Origin: JBEIFW01 sp046081125
GTDB taxonomy: Bacteria; Actinomycetota; Acidimicrobiia; Acidimicrobiales; Ilumatobacteraceae
Reading direction: 5' to 3'
Length of the DNA: 64,000 nt
Assembly: GCA_046081125.1 (NCBI GenBank)
Contig: JBJTVH010000097.1
Span: 1-64,000, forward strand
Shown here: one piece after another, positions 9,107 to 18,319 of the stretch
How the letters are laid out: the number at the start of each line of letters is the position of its first letter
How positions within the stretch are numbered: position 1 is the stretch's first letter
Position numbers and translations under genes: made by a program
Notes under the pieces: generated by a model
The model's input: only the letters and a program-made list of their open reading frames with translations
What the model was told of the DNA's origin: nothing
Databases searched by the model: none

Positions 9107-9214
9107 GGCCTGAGCACGAAGCGGGCATCACGAGCATTCATGAGCCGGGAAAGAAGGCCTCCGGAAATCCGAAGGGCGGTCCCCGCTGATCCGTGACGTC
9201 CGACCAAAGAACGC

Positions 9215-9877
9215 ATGACTGATGGCCTCACCCTGAACGATGACGGCGCTCGAGCGAACGGGAGCGCCCGGTCCACCAAGCGGGCGCGACGGATCGGCGC
9301 CGCGGTTGCGGTGACGACGCTGCTGACGGCGGGCGCCGGTACGGCGCACGCGTTCGGTGCGCCGGTGCCGTGCTCGACTCGGGCCGAGTCGAAGGTGTTC
9401 CAGCCGGTGGACGGTGACCAGTACGACTACTTCCTGATGCCCAACGGTGGCTTCGAGTCCGGCTCCGGTGAGTGGCAGCTTCAGGGCGGCGCCACGGTCG
9501 TGTCCGGCAACAACACCGTGTTCAAGAGCGGCTCGAAGAGCCTGCGCATCCCCAATGGTGCCCAGGTCGAGTCGCGCACGATCTGCATCCAACGCGGTGA
9601 GGAGGGGATCCGGCTCCTGGTGAACCACCCGGGCGTGGGCGGGGCGATCCTCCACGTCCAAGTGGTGGTCCGGTCCAACGGCTCGGAGGGCGTCCAGGCC
9701 TTCGACGTCAACGGTGACTCGAATATCAGGGGATGGCGGGCGACGCCCCGCATGGGGGTGCCGGCCATGTTCGGCGCGGACGGGACCCAGGAGCTCACCT
9801 TCAAGTTCTCCACCCGCGGCGCGGCGGCGACCTGGGGCATCGACGACGTCTACGTCGACCCGATTCGAATCCGGTGA
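9215..9877 (+). CDS. Secreted protein of unknown function
   Basis: A 220-aa protein with a long basic N-region (STKRARRIG), a hydrophobic stretch AAVAVTTLLTAGAG and an AHA signal-peptidase site near residue 45. The mature part has NGGFESGSGEWQ, a run of beta-strand-like segments and the ending WGIDDVYVDPIRIR, which resembles jelly-roll carbohydrate-binding-like modules in bacterial exoproteins. Two cysteines could form a disulfide. I do not recognise a specific family. A broken paralogue follows directly downstream, so the gene was once tandemly duplicated. Confidence 0.7.
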   Translation: MTDGLTLNDDGARANGSARSTKRARRIGAAVAVTTLLTAGAGTAHAFGAPVPCSTRAESKVFQPVDGDQYDYFLMPNGGFESGSGEWQLQGGATVVSGNNTVFKSGSKSLRIPNGAQVESRTICIQRGEEGIRLLVNHPGVGGAILHVQVVVRSNGSEGVQAFDVNGDSNIRGWRATPRMGVPAMFGADGTQELTFKFSTRGAAATWGIDDVYVDPIRIR

Positions 9878-9958
9878 CGTGAACCCGAGCTCGCAAGATC
9901 TCGACAAGATCGCACCGCGTTCGTTCCCGAGCCCGGGAGGCTGTGGTTCCGTCGAGGC

Positions 9959-10140
9959 GTGGCGATCGGCAGGTTCGGGCTCCATGGGCTCGCGGTCGGG
10001 GTGATCGCTGCGGTCGGGTCGGGCTCGGGCACGGCCCATGCGGCGGGCAGATCCCGCAGGGCGCCACCGTCGAGTCCCGCACGATCTGCGTCGGCTGGGG
10101 CGAGGAGAGCATCTCTGTCGATCCGTTCAAGCCGTACTGA
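9959..10140 (+). pseudogene. Broken tandem paralogue of the secreted protein at 9215
   Basis: One frame from GTG 9959 encodes a signal peptide with core LAVGVIAAVGSGSG and an AHA cleavage site, like its neighbour. Another frame then gives IPQGATVESRTICVGWGEES up to TGA 10138, which aligns with IPNGAQVESRTICIQRGEEG in the intact gene. The segment between the signal peptide and this block (about 75 residues in the paralogue) is deleted, the frame has shifted, and the C-terminal half is missing. Confidence 0.7.
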
Positions 10141-10200
10141 ACGCCCCCTACGCTCGTGATCCGGGCCACGGCCCGCACCGCGCGTCGAGGGGAGCCCGCC

Positions 10201-11010
10201 ATGGGGGAGTTCGTGTCGTTGGAATGGCCCGCCGAGGGGGTCGCATCGATCACGATGACCAACCCGGCGATCGCCAACTTCGGCTCGTGGGCGGCGATCG
10301 GCGAACTCGCCGACGCACTCGGCGCGGCCCGCGAGGCCGGTGCCCGCGTGTCGGTCCTGGCCTCGGGCGTACCGGGCCACTGGTTCGAGCACGCCTGGTT
10401 GCGCGACCTCGCCAACACCTTCACCGGCCGGCCGACGACGGGCGACGGCGGCGCCTGGTTCCGGTGCCTCCACGAGCTCGCGGCGACCGACGTGGTGTCG
10501 ATCGCCGCAATCAGCGGCGACACGACGGGTGGCGGCTGTGAGCTGGGCTGGGCGTGCGATCTGCGCATCGCCGAGGAGCAGGTGCTCTTCGGTCAGCCCG
10601 AGGTGGGCATCGGTGTCGGCACCGGCATCGGCGGCACGTCACGGTTGCGCACGCTCATCGGGCGCACTGCGACGGCCGAGCTCGTCTTGCTCGGCGCGCC
10701 GTTCACCGCCCAGCGGCTGTTCGAACTCGGCGGGGTGAACCGGGTGGTGCCGACCGGCCGGGCACTGCCCGTCGCCCTCGACTGGGCGAGCCGACTCGCG
10801 GCTCGACCGCCGGCGGCGGTGGCGGGGATGAAGCGGATGCTGGCCGGTAGCGATGAGCTCTACCGGATCCCGGACGCCGTCCTGAACGACCAGCGGATCT
10901 TCCAGAGCTTCAGCGCCAGTCCGGAGGCGATCGCCTCGATGGAGGCCCTGCAGACCCGCTTCGATGCCGGCGCGACCACGCGTGAGGTCTACGGCGACCC
11001 GCTGCCCTGA
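10201..11010 (+). CDS. Enoyl-CoA hydratase/isomerase family protein
   Basis: A 269-aa crotonase-fold protein. The oxyanion-hole segment GDTTGGGCELGWACD carries the glutamate equivalent to Glu144 of classical hydratases, and FGQPEVGIG carries the Glu164 equivalent, so hydration of an enoyl-CoA is possible. The exact substrate is not visible. ATG 10201 is preceded by GAGGGGAG at suitable spacing. A TACGCT box at 10149-10154 is a candidate -10 element. The C-terminus is convergent with the peroxiredoxin gene, 14 bp away. Confidence 0.88.
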   Translation: MGEFVSLEWPAEGVASITMTNPAIANFGSWAAIGELADALGAAREAGARVSVLASGVPGHWFEHAWLRDLANTFTGRPTTGDGGAWFRCLHELAATDVVSIAAISGDTTGGGCELGWACDLRIAEEQVLFGQPEVGIGVGTGIGGTSRLRTLIGRTATAELVLLGAPFTAQRLFELGGVNRVVPTGRALPVALDWASRLAARPPAAVAGMKRMLAGSDELYRIPDAVLNDQRIFQSFSASPEAIASMEALQTRFDAGATTREVYGDPLP

Positions 11011-11024
11011 TCCGCAGGAGCCGA

Positions 11025-11507
11025 TCAGAGGCGGGTGAGCACCGCCGAGCAGGTGGTGGCCTCGATACCGGCGCCCGGCTCGACCTCGATGCTCGTGAAG
11101 ACGCCGTTGTCGATGATCGCGGCGTAGCGCTGCGAGCGGCGGCCGAGGCCGAACGCGGAGCCGTCCATCGTGAGCCCCATCGCCTCGGTGAAGGCCCCCG
11201 TGCCGTCGGAGATCATCAGGATCCCCTGAGCGCCGGCGGCCTCGGACCAGGCGTGCATCACCCAGGGGTCGTTGGTGGCGATACAGGCGACGACGTCGAC
11301 GCTCTTCGCCTTCAGCTCGGCCTGATTGTCCACGAAGCCCGGCAGGTGGATCCGGGAGCAGCCCGGAGTGAACGCGCCCGGCACGGCGAACAGCACGACC
11401 TTGCCGGTGCCGAGCAGCTCGCGGCTCGACTTGGCGGCGGGCCGGCCGTCCTCTCCGAGGACGTGCACTTGGACGTCGGGAACCTGGCTGCCTGTCGTCA
11501 CGGCCAT
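11025..11507 (-). CDS. Peroxiredoxin, Prx5-like redoxin
   Basis: A 160-aa thiol peroxidase. The active-site motif PGAFTPGCS holds the peroxidatic cysteine C50 in the P-x3-T-x2-C arrangement. Position 49 is Gly where Thr is commoner in the Prx5 group. ATG 11507 has a strong GGGGAGG site, and a TAGCGT box (11539-11544 on the plus strand) gives a plausible promoter with a short leader. It should reduce organic hydroperoxides using glutaredoxin or thioredoxin. It appears monocistronic. Confidence 0.9.
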   Translation of the reverse strand: MAVTTGSQVPDVQVHVLGEDGRPAAKSSRELLGTGKVVLFAVPGAFTPGCSRIHLPGFVDNQAELKAKSVDVVACIATNDPWVMHAWSEAAGAQGILMISDGTGAFTEAMGLTMDGSAFGLGRRSQRYAAIIDNGVFTSIEVEPGAGIEATTCSAVLTRL

Positions 11508-11591
11508 GGAAAGAACCTCCCCGGTTAGCGGTGGGCGCACGCTACGGTCCGCCGGGTCCCGGAGGCCAACGGGGAGCCGGATCCGTGGGAT

Positions 11592-13469
11592 TCAGCGCAG
11601 CACCAGCACCTCGTCGGCGCTGTCGAGGCCCAGGGGCGCAGATTTCGCCGGGTTGAGCACCACCACGCCGCCCACGGCGCGCCGGTAGCCGATCGCGCTG
11701 TGGCCTTGGGCCGACGCTGCGGCGACCACCTGGGCGAACGACGTGCACGAGGTGGCTCCGTACCGGTCGGCGACCACGAGTTCGATTCGGCACCCTGCGG
11801 CGTCGAAGAGGTCCCGGAAGACGGCGTCGAGCTCCCAACGTTCGGAGAGCTGGGCGATCATCTTGCTGGTCAGCTCGTCGCTGACCACGAAATCGTCGAC
11901 CCCGGTGGCCGTGGCGAGCGGGGCATTGCGTTGTTCGAGCAACTCGGTGACGATGCGCACGGGCCCGAGCCGTCCGGTCGAGGTGAGCTGGTTGAACGCC
12001 AACAGCAGCATGAGGGTTGCGGCGTCGGCCTCCTCGCTGGGCATCCCGTCACGCCGGCCGAGGATGATCACCTCGTGCAGCGCCAGCCGGGCGGCGTGCA
12101 GCGCGACCTCGAGCGGGCCGCCCTGGTGCGTCGAGACGTCGAGGCGGACGTGCTGGGCGGTGACGCTGGCTCGGACCTCGTCGGGATCGTGGACACCAGG
12201 GTCGACGACGATCTCGACGGTGGTCTCCGTCCCGAGGAACTCGTCGATCTCGGCGATCACCCGCGGACCGAGTTGGCTCCAGCCGATCACCACGATCCGT
12301 CGCTGCGCCGCAGTGGCCGGAAGCGGGACCGGGGGCGGGATCGGGGGCGTGGGCCGGATCCCCGAGCTCACGAAGGTGCTGTCGTCGGAAGCGACGCCGA
12401 TCAATTCGTCGCCGGTGGCGACCACGGTGGACGGGTCGGGGTTGAGGCGGACGTGGCCCGCACTGAGCACCCCCATCAGGCTGCAGGACTCGAAGGCAAG
12501 CTGCGCCTCGGCGTACGTACGGCCGGCGAGCGACGGGAACGGCGCGAAGTAGATCTCGTCGCCGTCGAAGTCGAGCAGGTCGCGGAACACCTGGCTGAGA
12601 CCGTGCTGCCGGCACGCCTGGGCGGTGAGCTCGGCGACGACGGCATCGGAGTTCACGACGACGACCCGTTCGCCGAACAGCGCTCGCACCGAGGCGGAGG
12701 TCTCGCGGTCGTTCACCTCCACCACGATCGGGGCGGTGCCCGACGCCGCGCGCACCGCCAGCAGCGTCTTGACCGCTGCGGCATCCCCCGCCTCCCCGCA
12801 GATGACGACGACGCTGCGAGCGCCCGCCAGGTTCACCCGGGCGAGGTCCACGAGCGCCGACGTGCTGCCCCGCCGGCACACGATGCGGGTGGTGCGCAGG
12901 TCGGCCACCCGGTCGCGCAAAGCCTCCTCCATCGTCGTCTTGTCCTCGTCGGCGAGCACCACGACCGCTGCGTGCGACCGGCTCTCGTTGGCGAGCACCA
13001 GTTCGCTCACGATCTCGGGCACGCGGTCGGACCATCCGAGGATGAGCGTGTGGTCGTCTTCGAGCACGAGGCTGCGGCCCCGGCGCAACTCCTCGACGCG
13101 CTGGTCCAGCGCGTTGGCGATGAGACCGATCAGGGCGCCGGCGAGGAAGATGCCCGCCAGCGTGACCAGAAGCCCGAACGGGCGGGTCCATCCGGCATCG
13201 TCGGAGAACGTGCCGGGGTCGAGCGTGCGCAACAACGATTGCCAAAACGCCTCGAAGAAGTTCAACTCCTCGTCCTCGCCGCCCACGCCGGTCAGGTGCA
13301 AGAAGGTGAGTGCCACCGCGGCCACCGCCACGACGGCCAGGGTGAGCAGGCCGAGCCAGAGCATCACCACCGAGGTACCCCGGGCGATGGCGTTGTCGAA
13401 CCGGTACCGGACCCGGGACCGCAGACCGACCCGAGCGCCCCTGCGAGCTGTCCGTCGTTGCGAAGCCAC
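11592..13469 (-). CDS. CASTOR/POLLUX-like ion channel with RCK domains
   Basis: A 625-aa membrane protein starting at GTG 13469 behind GAGGAGG. The N-terminus is basic; a first helix (GLLTLAVVAVAAVALTFL) is followed by a pore-loop-like segment (FFEAFWQSLLRTLDPGT) and a second helix (GLLVTLAGIFLAGALIGL). Two large nucleotide-binding RCK-type domains follow, beginning DHTLILGWSDRVPEIV and RRIVVIGWSQLGPRV. This is the layout of CASTOR/POLLUX/SYM8 channels; bacterial members are uncharacterised, and potassium or calcium transport is inference. The GWS motif replaces the usual GxGxxG of TrkA-N domains, as is normal for this family. Confidence 0.85.
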   Translation of the reverse strand: MASQRRTARRGARVGLRSRVRYRFDNAIARGTSVVMLWLGLLTLAVVAVAAVALTFLHLTGVGGEDEELNFFEAFWQSLLRTLDPGTFSDDAGWTRPFGLLVTLAGIFLAGALIGLIANALDQRVEELRRGRSLVLEDDHTLILGWSDRVPEIVSELVLANESRSHAAVVVLADEDKTTMEEALRDRVADLRTTRIVCRRGSTSALVDLARVNLAGARSVVVICGEAGDAAAVKTLLAVRAASGTAPIVVEVNDRETSASVRALFGERVVVVNSDAVVAELTAQACRQHGLSQVFRDLLDFDGDEIYFAPFPSLAGRTYAEAQLAFESCSLMGVLSAGHVRLNPDPSTVVATGDELIGVASDDSTFVSSGIRPTPPIPPPVPLPATAAQRRIVVIGWSQLGPRVIAEIDEFLGTETTVEIVVDPGVHDPDEVRASVTAQHVRLDVSTHQGGPLEVALHAARLALHEVIILGRRDGMPSEEADAATLMLLLAFNQLTSTGRLGPVRIVTELLEQRNAPLATATGVDDFVVSDELTSKMIAQLSERWELDAVFRDLFDAAGCRIELVVADRYGATSCTSFAQVVAAASAQGHSAIGYRRAVGGVVVLNPAKSAPLGLDSADEVLVLR

Positions 13470-13582
13470 CTGACTGCCTCCTCGTCCCCCTCGACCGGGG
13501 CGACAGTGTGGCACCGCCGAAGGCCCTCGGTGTCCGATGCCCCGCGCCTGGATCGGTCGGGAATCGGGATCGGCTCGGGGCC

Positions 13583-13588
13583 TATCGT
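13583..13588 (+). promoter_or_regulatory. -10 box of a likely leaderless promoter
   Basis: TATCGT ends 7 nt before ATG 13596 of the enolase-superfamily gene, so transcription would begin at or next to the start codon. No Shine-Dalgarno sequence is visible at that ATG, which supports a leaderless mRNA. Confidence 0.5.
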
Positions 13589-13595
13589 GCCGTCG

Positions 13596-14705
13596 ATGCG
13601 GATCACCGCCGTCGAGGCGCGCACCTATCGGATTCCGTGGGACCCGCCGCTTCGGGCGGCCTGGGACCCGGTCCCGCGTTCGCACCAGGACGCCTGCGTC
13701 GTGTCGGTCCACACCGACGAGGGGCTCTCGGGCCATGCGAGCGGCGATTTCCTGCCCGACCGGGCGACCGTCGAGCGGTTCCTCGTCGGGCTCGATCCGT
13801 TGCGCACCGAGGTGGTGCGAGAGGTCGTCGACACCATCGACTTCCACGGGGGCCGGCCGTGGACCGCCGAGGTCGCCGTGTGGGACCTCGTCGGCAAGGC
13901 GGCGGGGTTGCCGCTGCACCGATTGCTGGGCGGCCGCCACGAAACCCTGCTCGCCTACGCCTCCAACGCCGAACGCATCCCGCCGGCCGAGCGGGCGGCG
14001 CGGATCGCCGCGCAGGCGGCTGCGGGTATCCGGGCGTTCAAGATCCGCTTCCACGACCCGGACTGGCGTCGGGACGTCGCCGTCGTCGAACACGTCCGCG
14101 ACGTGGCCGGCGCCGGGGTCGATCTCATGGTCGACGCCAACCAGGGCTGGCGGATGCCGGGCGACACCACACCCCGCTGGGACGTCGCCACCGCAGCACA
14201 GGTCGCCCGTGCGCTCGAACCGCTCGGCGTCTACTGGTTGGAAGAAGCGCTCCCGACCGCCGACGTCGACGGGTACGCCTCGCTGCGGCGGCTCACGAGC
14301 CTGCGCCTCGCGGCGGGCGAGATGGTGCGCCAACTGCACGAGGCGCGCGACCTGGTCGTGCGGGGCGGGCTCGACATCGTGCAGGCCGATGTGGTGCTCA
14401 CCGGTGGTATCGGCGGTTGCCGGCGGCTCGCCGCGTTGGCCGAACTCCACGGCCGGGCCTGGACCCCGCACACCTGGTCGAACGGGTACGGCCTGGTCGC
14501 CAACCTGCACGCAGCGTTGGCGTTCGGCGCCGGGCCCTACCTCGAAGTGCCCTACGACCCGCCGGCGCTGCCGACGTCGAGGCGGGACTGGTTGCTGCCG
14601 AACACGGTGGAGATCGCGCCGGACGGCACGATCGCGGCACCGGCCGGGCCTGGTCTGGGCGTCGAGCCGGATTTCGACGCGCTGGAGCGCTACCGCACCG
14701 GCTGA
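13596..14705 (+). CDS. Enolase-superfamily enzyme (mandelate racemase/muconate lactonizing type)
   Basis: A 369-aa metal-dependent enzyme. The N-terminal capping domain (MRITAVEARTYRI) is followed by the barrel with FKIRFHD (Lys acid/base), the metal ligands in LMVDANQGW (Asp), WLEEALP (Glu) and AAGEM (Glu), and the final HTWSNG with the catalytic His. This set fits the mandelate racemase subgroup of sugar-acid dehydratases or racemases. The substrate cannot be told from sequence. It is divergent from the channel gene; the stop is 4 bp from the convergent MFS-methyltransferase-like gene. Confidence 0.85.
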   Translation: MRITAVEARTYRIPWDPPLRAAWDPVPRSHQDACVVSVHTDEGLSGHASGDFLPDRATVERFLVGLDPLRTEVVREVVDTIDFHGGRPWTAEVAVWDLVGKAAGLPLHRLLGGRHETLLAYASNAERIPPAERAARIAAQAAAGIRAFKIRFHDPDWRRDVAVVEHVRDVAGAGVDLMVDANQGWRMPGDTTPRWDVATAAQVARALEPLGVYWLEEALPTADVDGYASLRRLTSLRLAAGEMVRQLHEARDLVVRGGLDIVQADVVLTGGIGGCRRLAALAELHGRAWTPHTWSNGYGLVANLHAALAFGAGPYLEVPYDPPALPTSRRDWLLPNTVEIAPDGTIAAPAGPGLGVEPDFDALERYRTG

Positions 14706-14709
14706 ACGG

Positions 14710-17070
14710 TCATGGCCCGAGCAGCACCGAGGGGTCGCGCCGGGCGAGCAGGGGATCGAGGTTCACGAACGGAGCGTCGCTGGCGACGCCGAGAGACCGC
14801 CAGTACTCGATGCGCGGGAAGTCGTCGTCGAGGACCGGGCCGGCCCCGACGAAGTCGCGCAAGTCGTCGGGCCCGGCGGCGTACTGCGCCAGGAGGTCGT
14901 CGAAGGAGCACACGCCGACCGTGCAGAACAGGGCCCGGTTGGCCGGATCCGCCAGCTTGCGCTCGATCGCTGGGCGGTCGAGTCGGAGCGGCCCGTTCGT
15001 GCCGACGAGAACCTGCCCGCCGACCCAGAGCGTCGCGTCGGGGAAGACCTCCAGGAACGAGCGCACGATGAGCCCGTATTCGACCTCGTTGCGCGATGCT
15101 CCGACCCATTGCAGCGCAATGCCGCCGGGGGCCAATGCCTGGCGCACGAGGCGCCAGTAGTCGATCGACCAGAGCTTGCCCGCCCCGGGGGAGCGGGGCT
15201 GGATGATGTCGGCGGTGATCACGTCATACCGTTCGTCGGATACGAGGAGCCGGTTGCGTCCGTCGTCGGATCGGATCCGCACGTTCGGCTTGTCGACCAC
15301 GTCGTCGTTCCATTCGCCGAACCACCGGGCCGCTCGCACCACCTCGGGGGACAGTTCGACGATGTCGACCTCGACGCCGCGGACCGAGGACAGCGCACCC
15401 GAGGTGACCCCGCCGCCGAGGCCGATCACCAGGGCCCGCGCCGGCGCCGGGTGGATCGCCATGGGGATCAAGGCGATCTGCTCGTGGATCCGTAGCACCC
15501 CGGGTTCGGAGGAGGCCTGGTGCAGGCCGTCGACGTAGAGGTGGCGGGCCTTGGTGTCGACTTGGTCGATCACCCAGGTGGTGCCTTGGCGTCCCTCTTC
15601 GATCGCGACGAGCGTCGACCCGGGGAATCGTTGTGCCAGTGCGGCGTCGGAGGGATCGGGTAGACCGACCGCGACGACGGCCACGGCAACGAGCGCGGCG
15701 CCGGGCACCACCGGGCGCGGCAGCGGGGATCGCCACAGCAAGGCCAAGCTGGTGGCCACGAGGGCGAGCGCAGGGATCGCCACGGTCGCCCGGCTGCCGA
15801 AGGCGGGGAGGAGCACGAACCCGGCGGTGAGCGAGCCGACGATCGCGCCGAGGGTGTTGCCGCCGTAGAACCGGCCGACCGCGTCGCCGGTGTGGTCCCG
15901 CCCTTCGGCATAGAGGCGGGCGCCGATCGGGAACGCTGCACCGAGCAGGAGCGACGCCGGACCGACGGCGACCGCGGCGAGCAGCAGGGTGTAGCGCGAC
16001 GAGGTGCGGTCGACGGTGACGAGGTGCTGGACGATCTCGAGCAGACCGTCGGCCCGGTCGAGCAACCACAGACTGGCGAGCGCGCTGACCCCGGCGAAGA
16101 ACTGCACCACGCCGAGGATGGGCAGCCACGGTCGGGGCCGGCCGAGCAGCGGGGTGACGAGCGCACTGCCAGCGGCGAGGCCGACGAGCACCACCGACAG
16201 CATGGCGGCAAAGGCGTACACGCTCGATTCGAGGTAGAGCGACAGCGACCGGAACCACACGACCTCGAGGGAGAACGTGGCGAAGCCCGACACGACGAAC
16301 GTGGCGAGCACCAACCGCCGCACGGGTGCGGGGGTGGTGGCGGCGACGGGCGCCGGCTTCGTTCCGGTGGGCCCCGGCTCGCCGCCTGGGGTCGCCGCCG
16401 GGATCGTTGCAGCCGCAACCTGACGGTCGAAGCGGCGCGAGGCGACGATCACGACGATCCCGACGCCGAGGTTCACGGCGGCACCGAGCCGGAACGACGT
16501 GGTCACGCCCTGGCCGCCGATGAGCCGAAGGCCGCCGTACACCGCGCCGGCGATGGCGCCGAAGGTGTTGGCGGCGTAGAGCAGACCGGTCCGTTGCCCG
16601 ACCCGGCCGGAGCGCCGGCTCGCCGCCGAGACCACGAGCGGGGTGCTCGCCCCCATCACCGTGGCGGGCACGAGGAGCACGACGAAGGCGAGCACGACGC
16701 GCAGCACCGTGAGGTACGGCGTCGAGTCGGGGGCGATCCCTGCGAGCGCGGCGTAGAGGTCGGTCGTGAGCGCCATCGCCGGCGGGGTGAGCACGGCGAG
16801 CACCCCGACGACGGCCTCGCTCGCGCCATACCAGGCGACGGGGCGCCGGGTGCGGTCGGCGAGGCGGCCCGCGAGGCGGGCTCCGAGGGCCAGGCCCCCC
16901 ATGAACACGGCCAGGGCGACGGCGGCGGCCTGCACGGTCATGCCGAACACGAGCGACAGCTCGCGCAACCAGAGCTGCTGATAGAGCAGGCCGCATGCGC
17001 CGGTCAGGAACAGGCTGGCGACGAGCAGCACGAGCAGCGAGACGTCGTCGCGTGCGAAGGACGGTCGCAT
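14710..17070 (-). CDS. Fused MFS-type membrane domain and spermidine synthase-like domain
   Basis: A 786-aa protein. The first about 480 residues hold many hydrophobic helices of a transporter-like domain, opening with FLTGACGLLYQQLWLREL, typical of these fusions. The C-terminal part is a Rossmann fold related to polyamine aminopropyltransferases: ALVIGLGGGVTSGAL, VDIVELSPEVV and YDVITADIIQPRSPGAGKLW. Natural substrates of such membrane fusions are largely unknown, so polyamine synthesis is not assured. A TAGGTT box (17080-17085) lies 9 nt from the ATG, suggesting a nearly leaderless mRNA. Confidence 0.87.
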   Translation of the reverse strand: MRPSFARDDVSLLVLLVASLFLTGACGLLYQQLWLRELSLVFGMTVQAAAVALAVFMGGLALGARLAGRLADRTRRPVAWYGASEAVVGVLAVLTPPAMALTTDLYAALAGIAPDSTPYLTVLRVVLAFVVLLVPATVMGASTPLVVSAASRRSGRVGQRTGLLYAANTFGAIAGAVYGGLRLIGGQGVTTSFRLGAAVNLGVGIVVIVASRRFDRQVAAATIPAATPGGEPGPTGTKPAPVAATTPAPVRRLVLATFVVSGFATFSLEVVWFRSLSLYLESSVYAFAAMLSVVLVGLAAGSALVTPLLGRPRPWLPILGVVQFFAGVSALASLWLLDRADGLLEIVQHLVTVDRTSSRYTLLLAAVAVGPASLLLGAAFPIGARLYAEGRDHTGDAVGRFYGGNTLGAIVGSLTAGFVLLPAFGSRATVAIPALALVATSLALLWRSPLPRPVVPGAALVAVAVVAVGLPDPSDAALAQRFPGSTLVAIEEGRQGTTWVIDQVDTKARHLYVDGLHQASSEPGVLRIHEQIALIPMAIHPAPARALVIGLGGGVTSGALSSVRGVEVDIVELSPEVVRAARWFGEWNDDVVDKPNVRIRSDDGRNRLLVSDERYDVITADIIQPRSPGAGKLWSIDYWRLVRQALAPGGIALQWVGASRNEVEYGLIVRSFLEVFPDATLWVGGQVLVGTNGPLRLDRPAIERKLADPANRALFCTVGVCSFDDLLAQYAAGPDDLRDFVGAGPVLDDDFPRIEYWRSLGVASDAPFVNLDPLLARRDPSVLLGP

Positions 17071-17102
17071 GGCGCCAGCAACCTACCCTGTGGCCCGCAG
17101 GT

Positions 17103-17118
17103 GCCCGGGGCCCCGGGC
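17103..17118. repeat. Perfect 16-bp GC palindrome in divergent promoter region
   Basis: GCCCGGGGCCCCGGGC is fully self-complementary and lies between the starts of the MFS fusion (17070, minus) and the alcohol dehydrogenase (17137, plus). It could be an operator for both genes. Pure GC composition makes a chance origin possible. Confidence 0.4.
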
Positions 17119-17136
17119 CGTCGACGGAAGGCCGCC

Positions 17137-18315
17137 GTGCTCGCTGAACGTGTGCTGGAGATCCGCCCACTGCCGCCGCTGGTGTTCGGGGTGGGCGCCG
17201 TGACCTCGCTCGGCGAGCGGGTCCGCGCGATCGGGGAGCGGGCGATCGTGGTGACCGACCGGGGGGTCGCCGGCGCCGGGGTGGCAGCCGCGGTGGTGGC
17301 GTCGATCGAGGCGTCCGGTCTCCCGTCGGTGATCTTCGACGGCGTGCACGCCAATCCGGTGCCCGGCGATGTCCTTGCGGCGCTCGGGGCACTGCACGAT
17401 CTCGGACCGGTCGCAGGCACCGTCGTCGTCGGCCTCGGTGGCGGGTCACCGATGGACACCGCGAAGTCGCTCGCGATGCTCGCCACCAACCCCGCCGGTC
17501 GAGACGTCGCCGCGGTGCGGGCCCTCGAATCCCAGGTGCTGGTCGACGCGCTGGCGGTCGTGTGCGTGCCGACCACCTCGGGCACGGGGTCGGAGACGAA
17601 CGACTTCGGGGTGCTGACCGACCCCGAACTCGGGGCGAAGGTGTATCCCTGGCACGCCAGCGCGCTGCCCCGCCTCGCCCTGCTCGACCCGGCGCTGACC
17701 GCGGGCGTGCCGGCGGGAGCCACGGCGAACACCGGCATGGATGCGCTCACCCACGCGGTCGAGGCGATCAGCAGCCGCAACCGCAACGAGTACGCCGACG
17801 GGCTGTGCCTGCAGGTGGCGCACCTGGTTCGTCGGTGGCTTCCGGTGGCGGTGGCCGACGGCGCCGACCTCGAAGCCCGCAGCCAGTTGGCGATGGCCTC
17901 CCACCTCGCAGGCGTGGCGATGGCGACGGGGACCGGGCAGGGCGCCTGCCACGGGATCGGCCATGCGCTGTCGACCCGACTCGGGGTGGCCCACGGCGCC
18001 GGCCTCGCAGTGCTGCTGCCCGAGGTGATGCGCTTCAACCTGCCGGCATGCACCCCGGTCTACGCCCGCTTGGCGTTCGCGCTCGGGGTCGGCCAGATCG
18101 GTGCGCCGGACGGGCACAATGCCTATGCCGCGATCGACGCCGTGGCGGCGCTGTCGGCCACCGTCGGCACGGCGCGGCGGCTTGCCGAGTTCGGTCTCGA
18201 CGACACCTCGGCCGAGGTGATCGCGCACGACTGCCTGGCCGACGCCGTGACCCGCAACGCCCCGGTGCTGCCCACCGTCGACGACGTGCGCGCCCTGATC
18301 GCTGCGTGTCGTTGA
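17137..18315 (+). CDS. Iron-containing (group III) alcohol dehydrogenase
   Basis: A 392-aa NAD(P)-linked oxidoreductase. GLGGGSPMDTAK is the dinucleotide-binding loop and PTTSGTGSE the next family motif. Metal ligands are expected in GMDALTHAVEA (Asp, His) and in GACHGIGHALS and AHGAGLAVLLP (His). GTG 17137 is preceded by CGGAAGG at 17125-17131 with 5-6 nt spacing. A long-chain alcohol or similar substrate is possible; the gene stands alone between a divergent and a convergent neighbour. Confidence 0.9.
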   Translation: MLAERVLEIRPLPPLVFGVGAVTSLGERVRAIGERAIVVTDRGVAGAGVAAAVVASIEASGLPSVIFDGVHANPVPGDVLAALGALHDLGPVAGTVVVGLGGGSPMDTAKSLAMLATNPAGRDVAAVRALESQVLVDALAVVCVPTTSGTGSETNDFGVLTDPELGAKVYPWHASALPRLALLDPALTAGVPAGATANTGMDALTHAVEAISSRNRNEYADGLCLQVAHLVRRWLPVAVADGADLEARSQLAMASHLAGVAMATGTGQGACHGIGHALSTRLGVAHGAGLAVLLPEVMRFNLPACTPVYARLAFALGVGQIGAPDGHNAYAAIDAVAALSATVGTARRLAEFGLDDTSAEVIAHDCLADAVTRNAPVLPTVDDVRALIAACR

Positions 18316-18319
18316 CCGG

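Noticed and set aside
10141..10200. Enoyl-CoA hydratase start at GTG 10156
   Set aside because: It adds 15 residues without similarity and lies close to a candidate -10 box. ATG 10201 has a good ribosome-binding site.
11700..13595. N-terminal extension of the enolase-superfamily frame by about 630 codons
   Set aside because: The extension is antisense to the channel gene and has no homology-like features. The real start is ATG 13596, supported by the -10 box and the family N-terminus.
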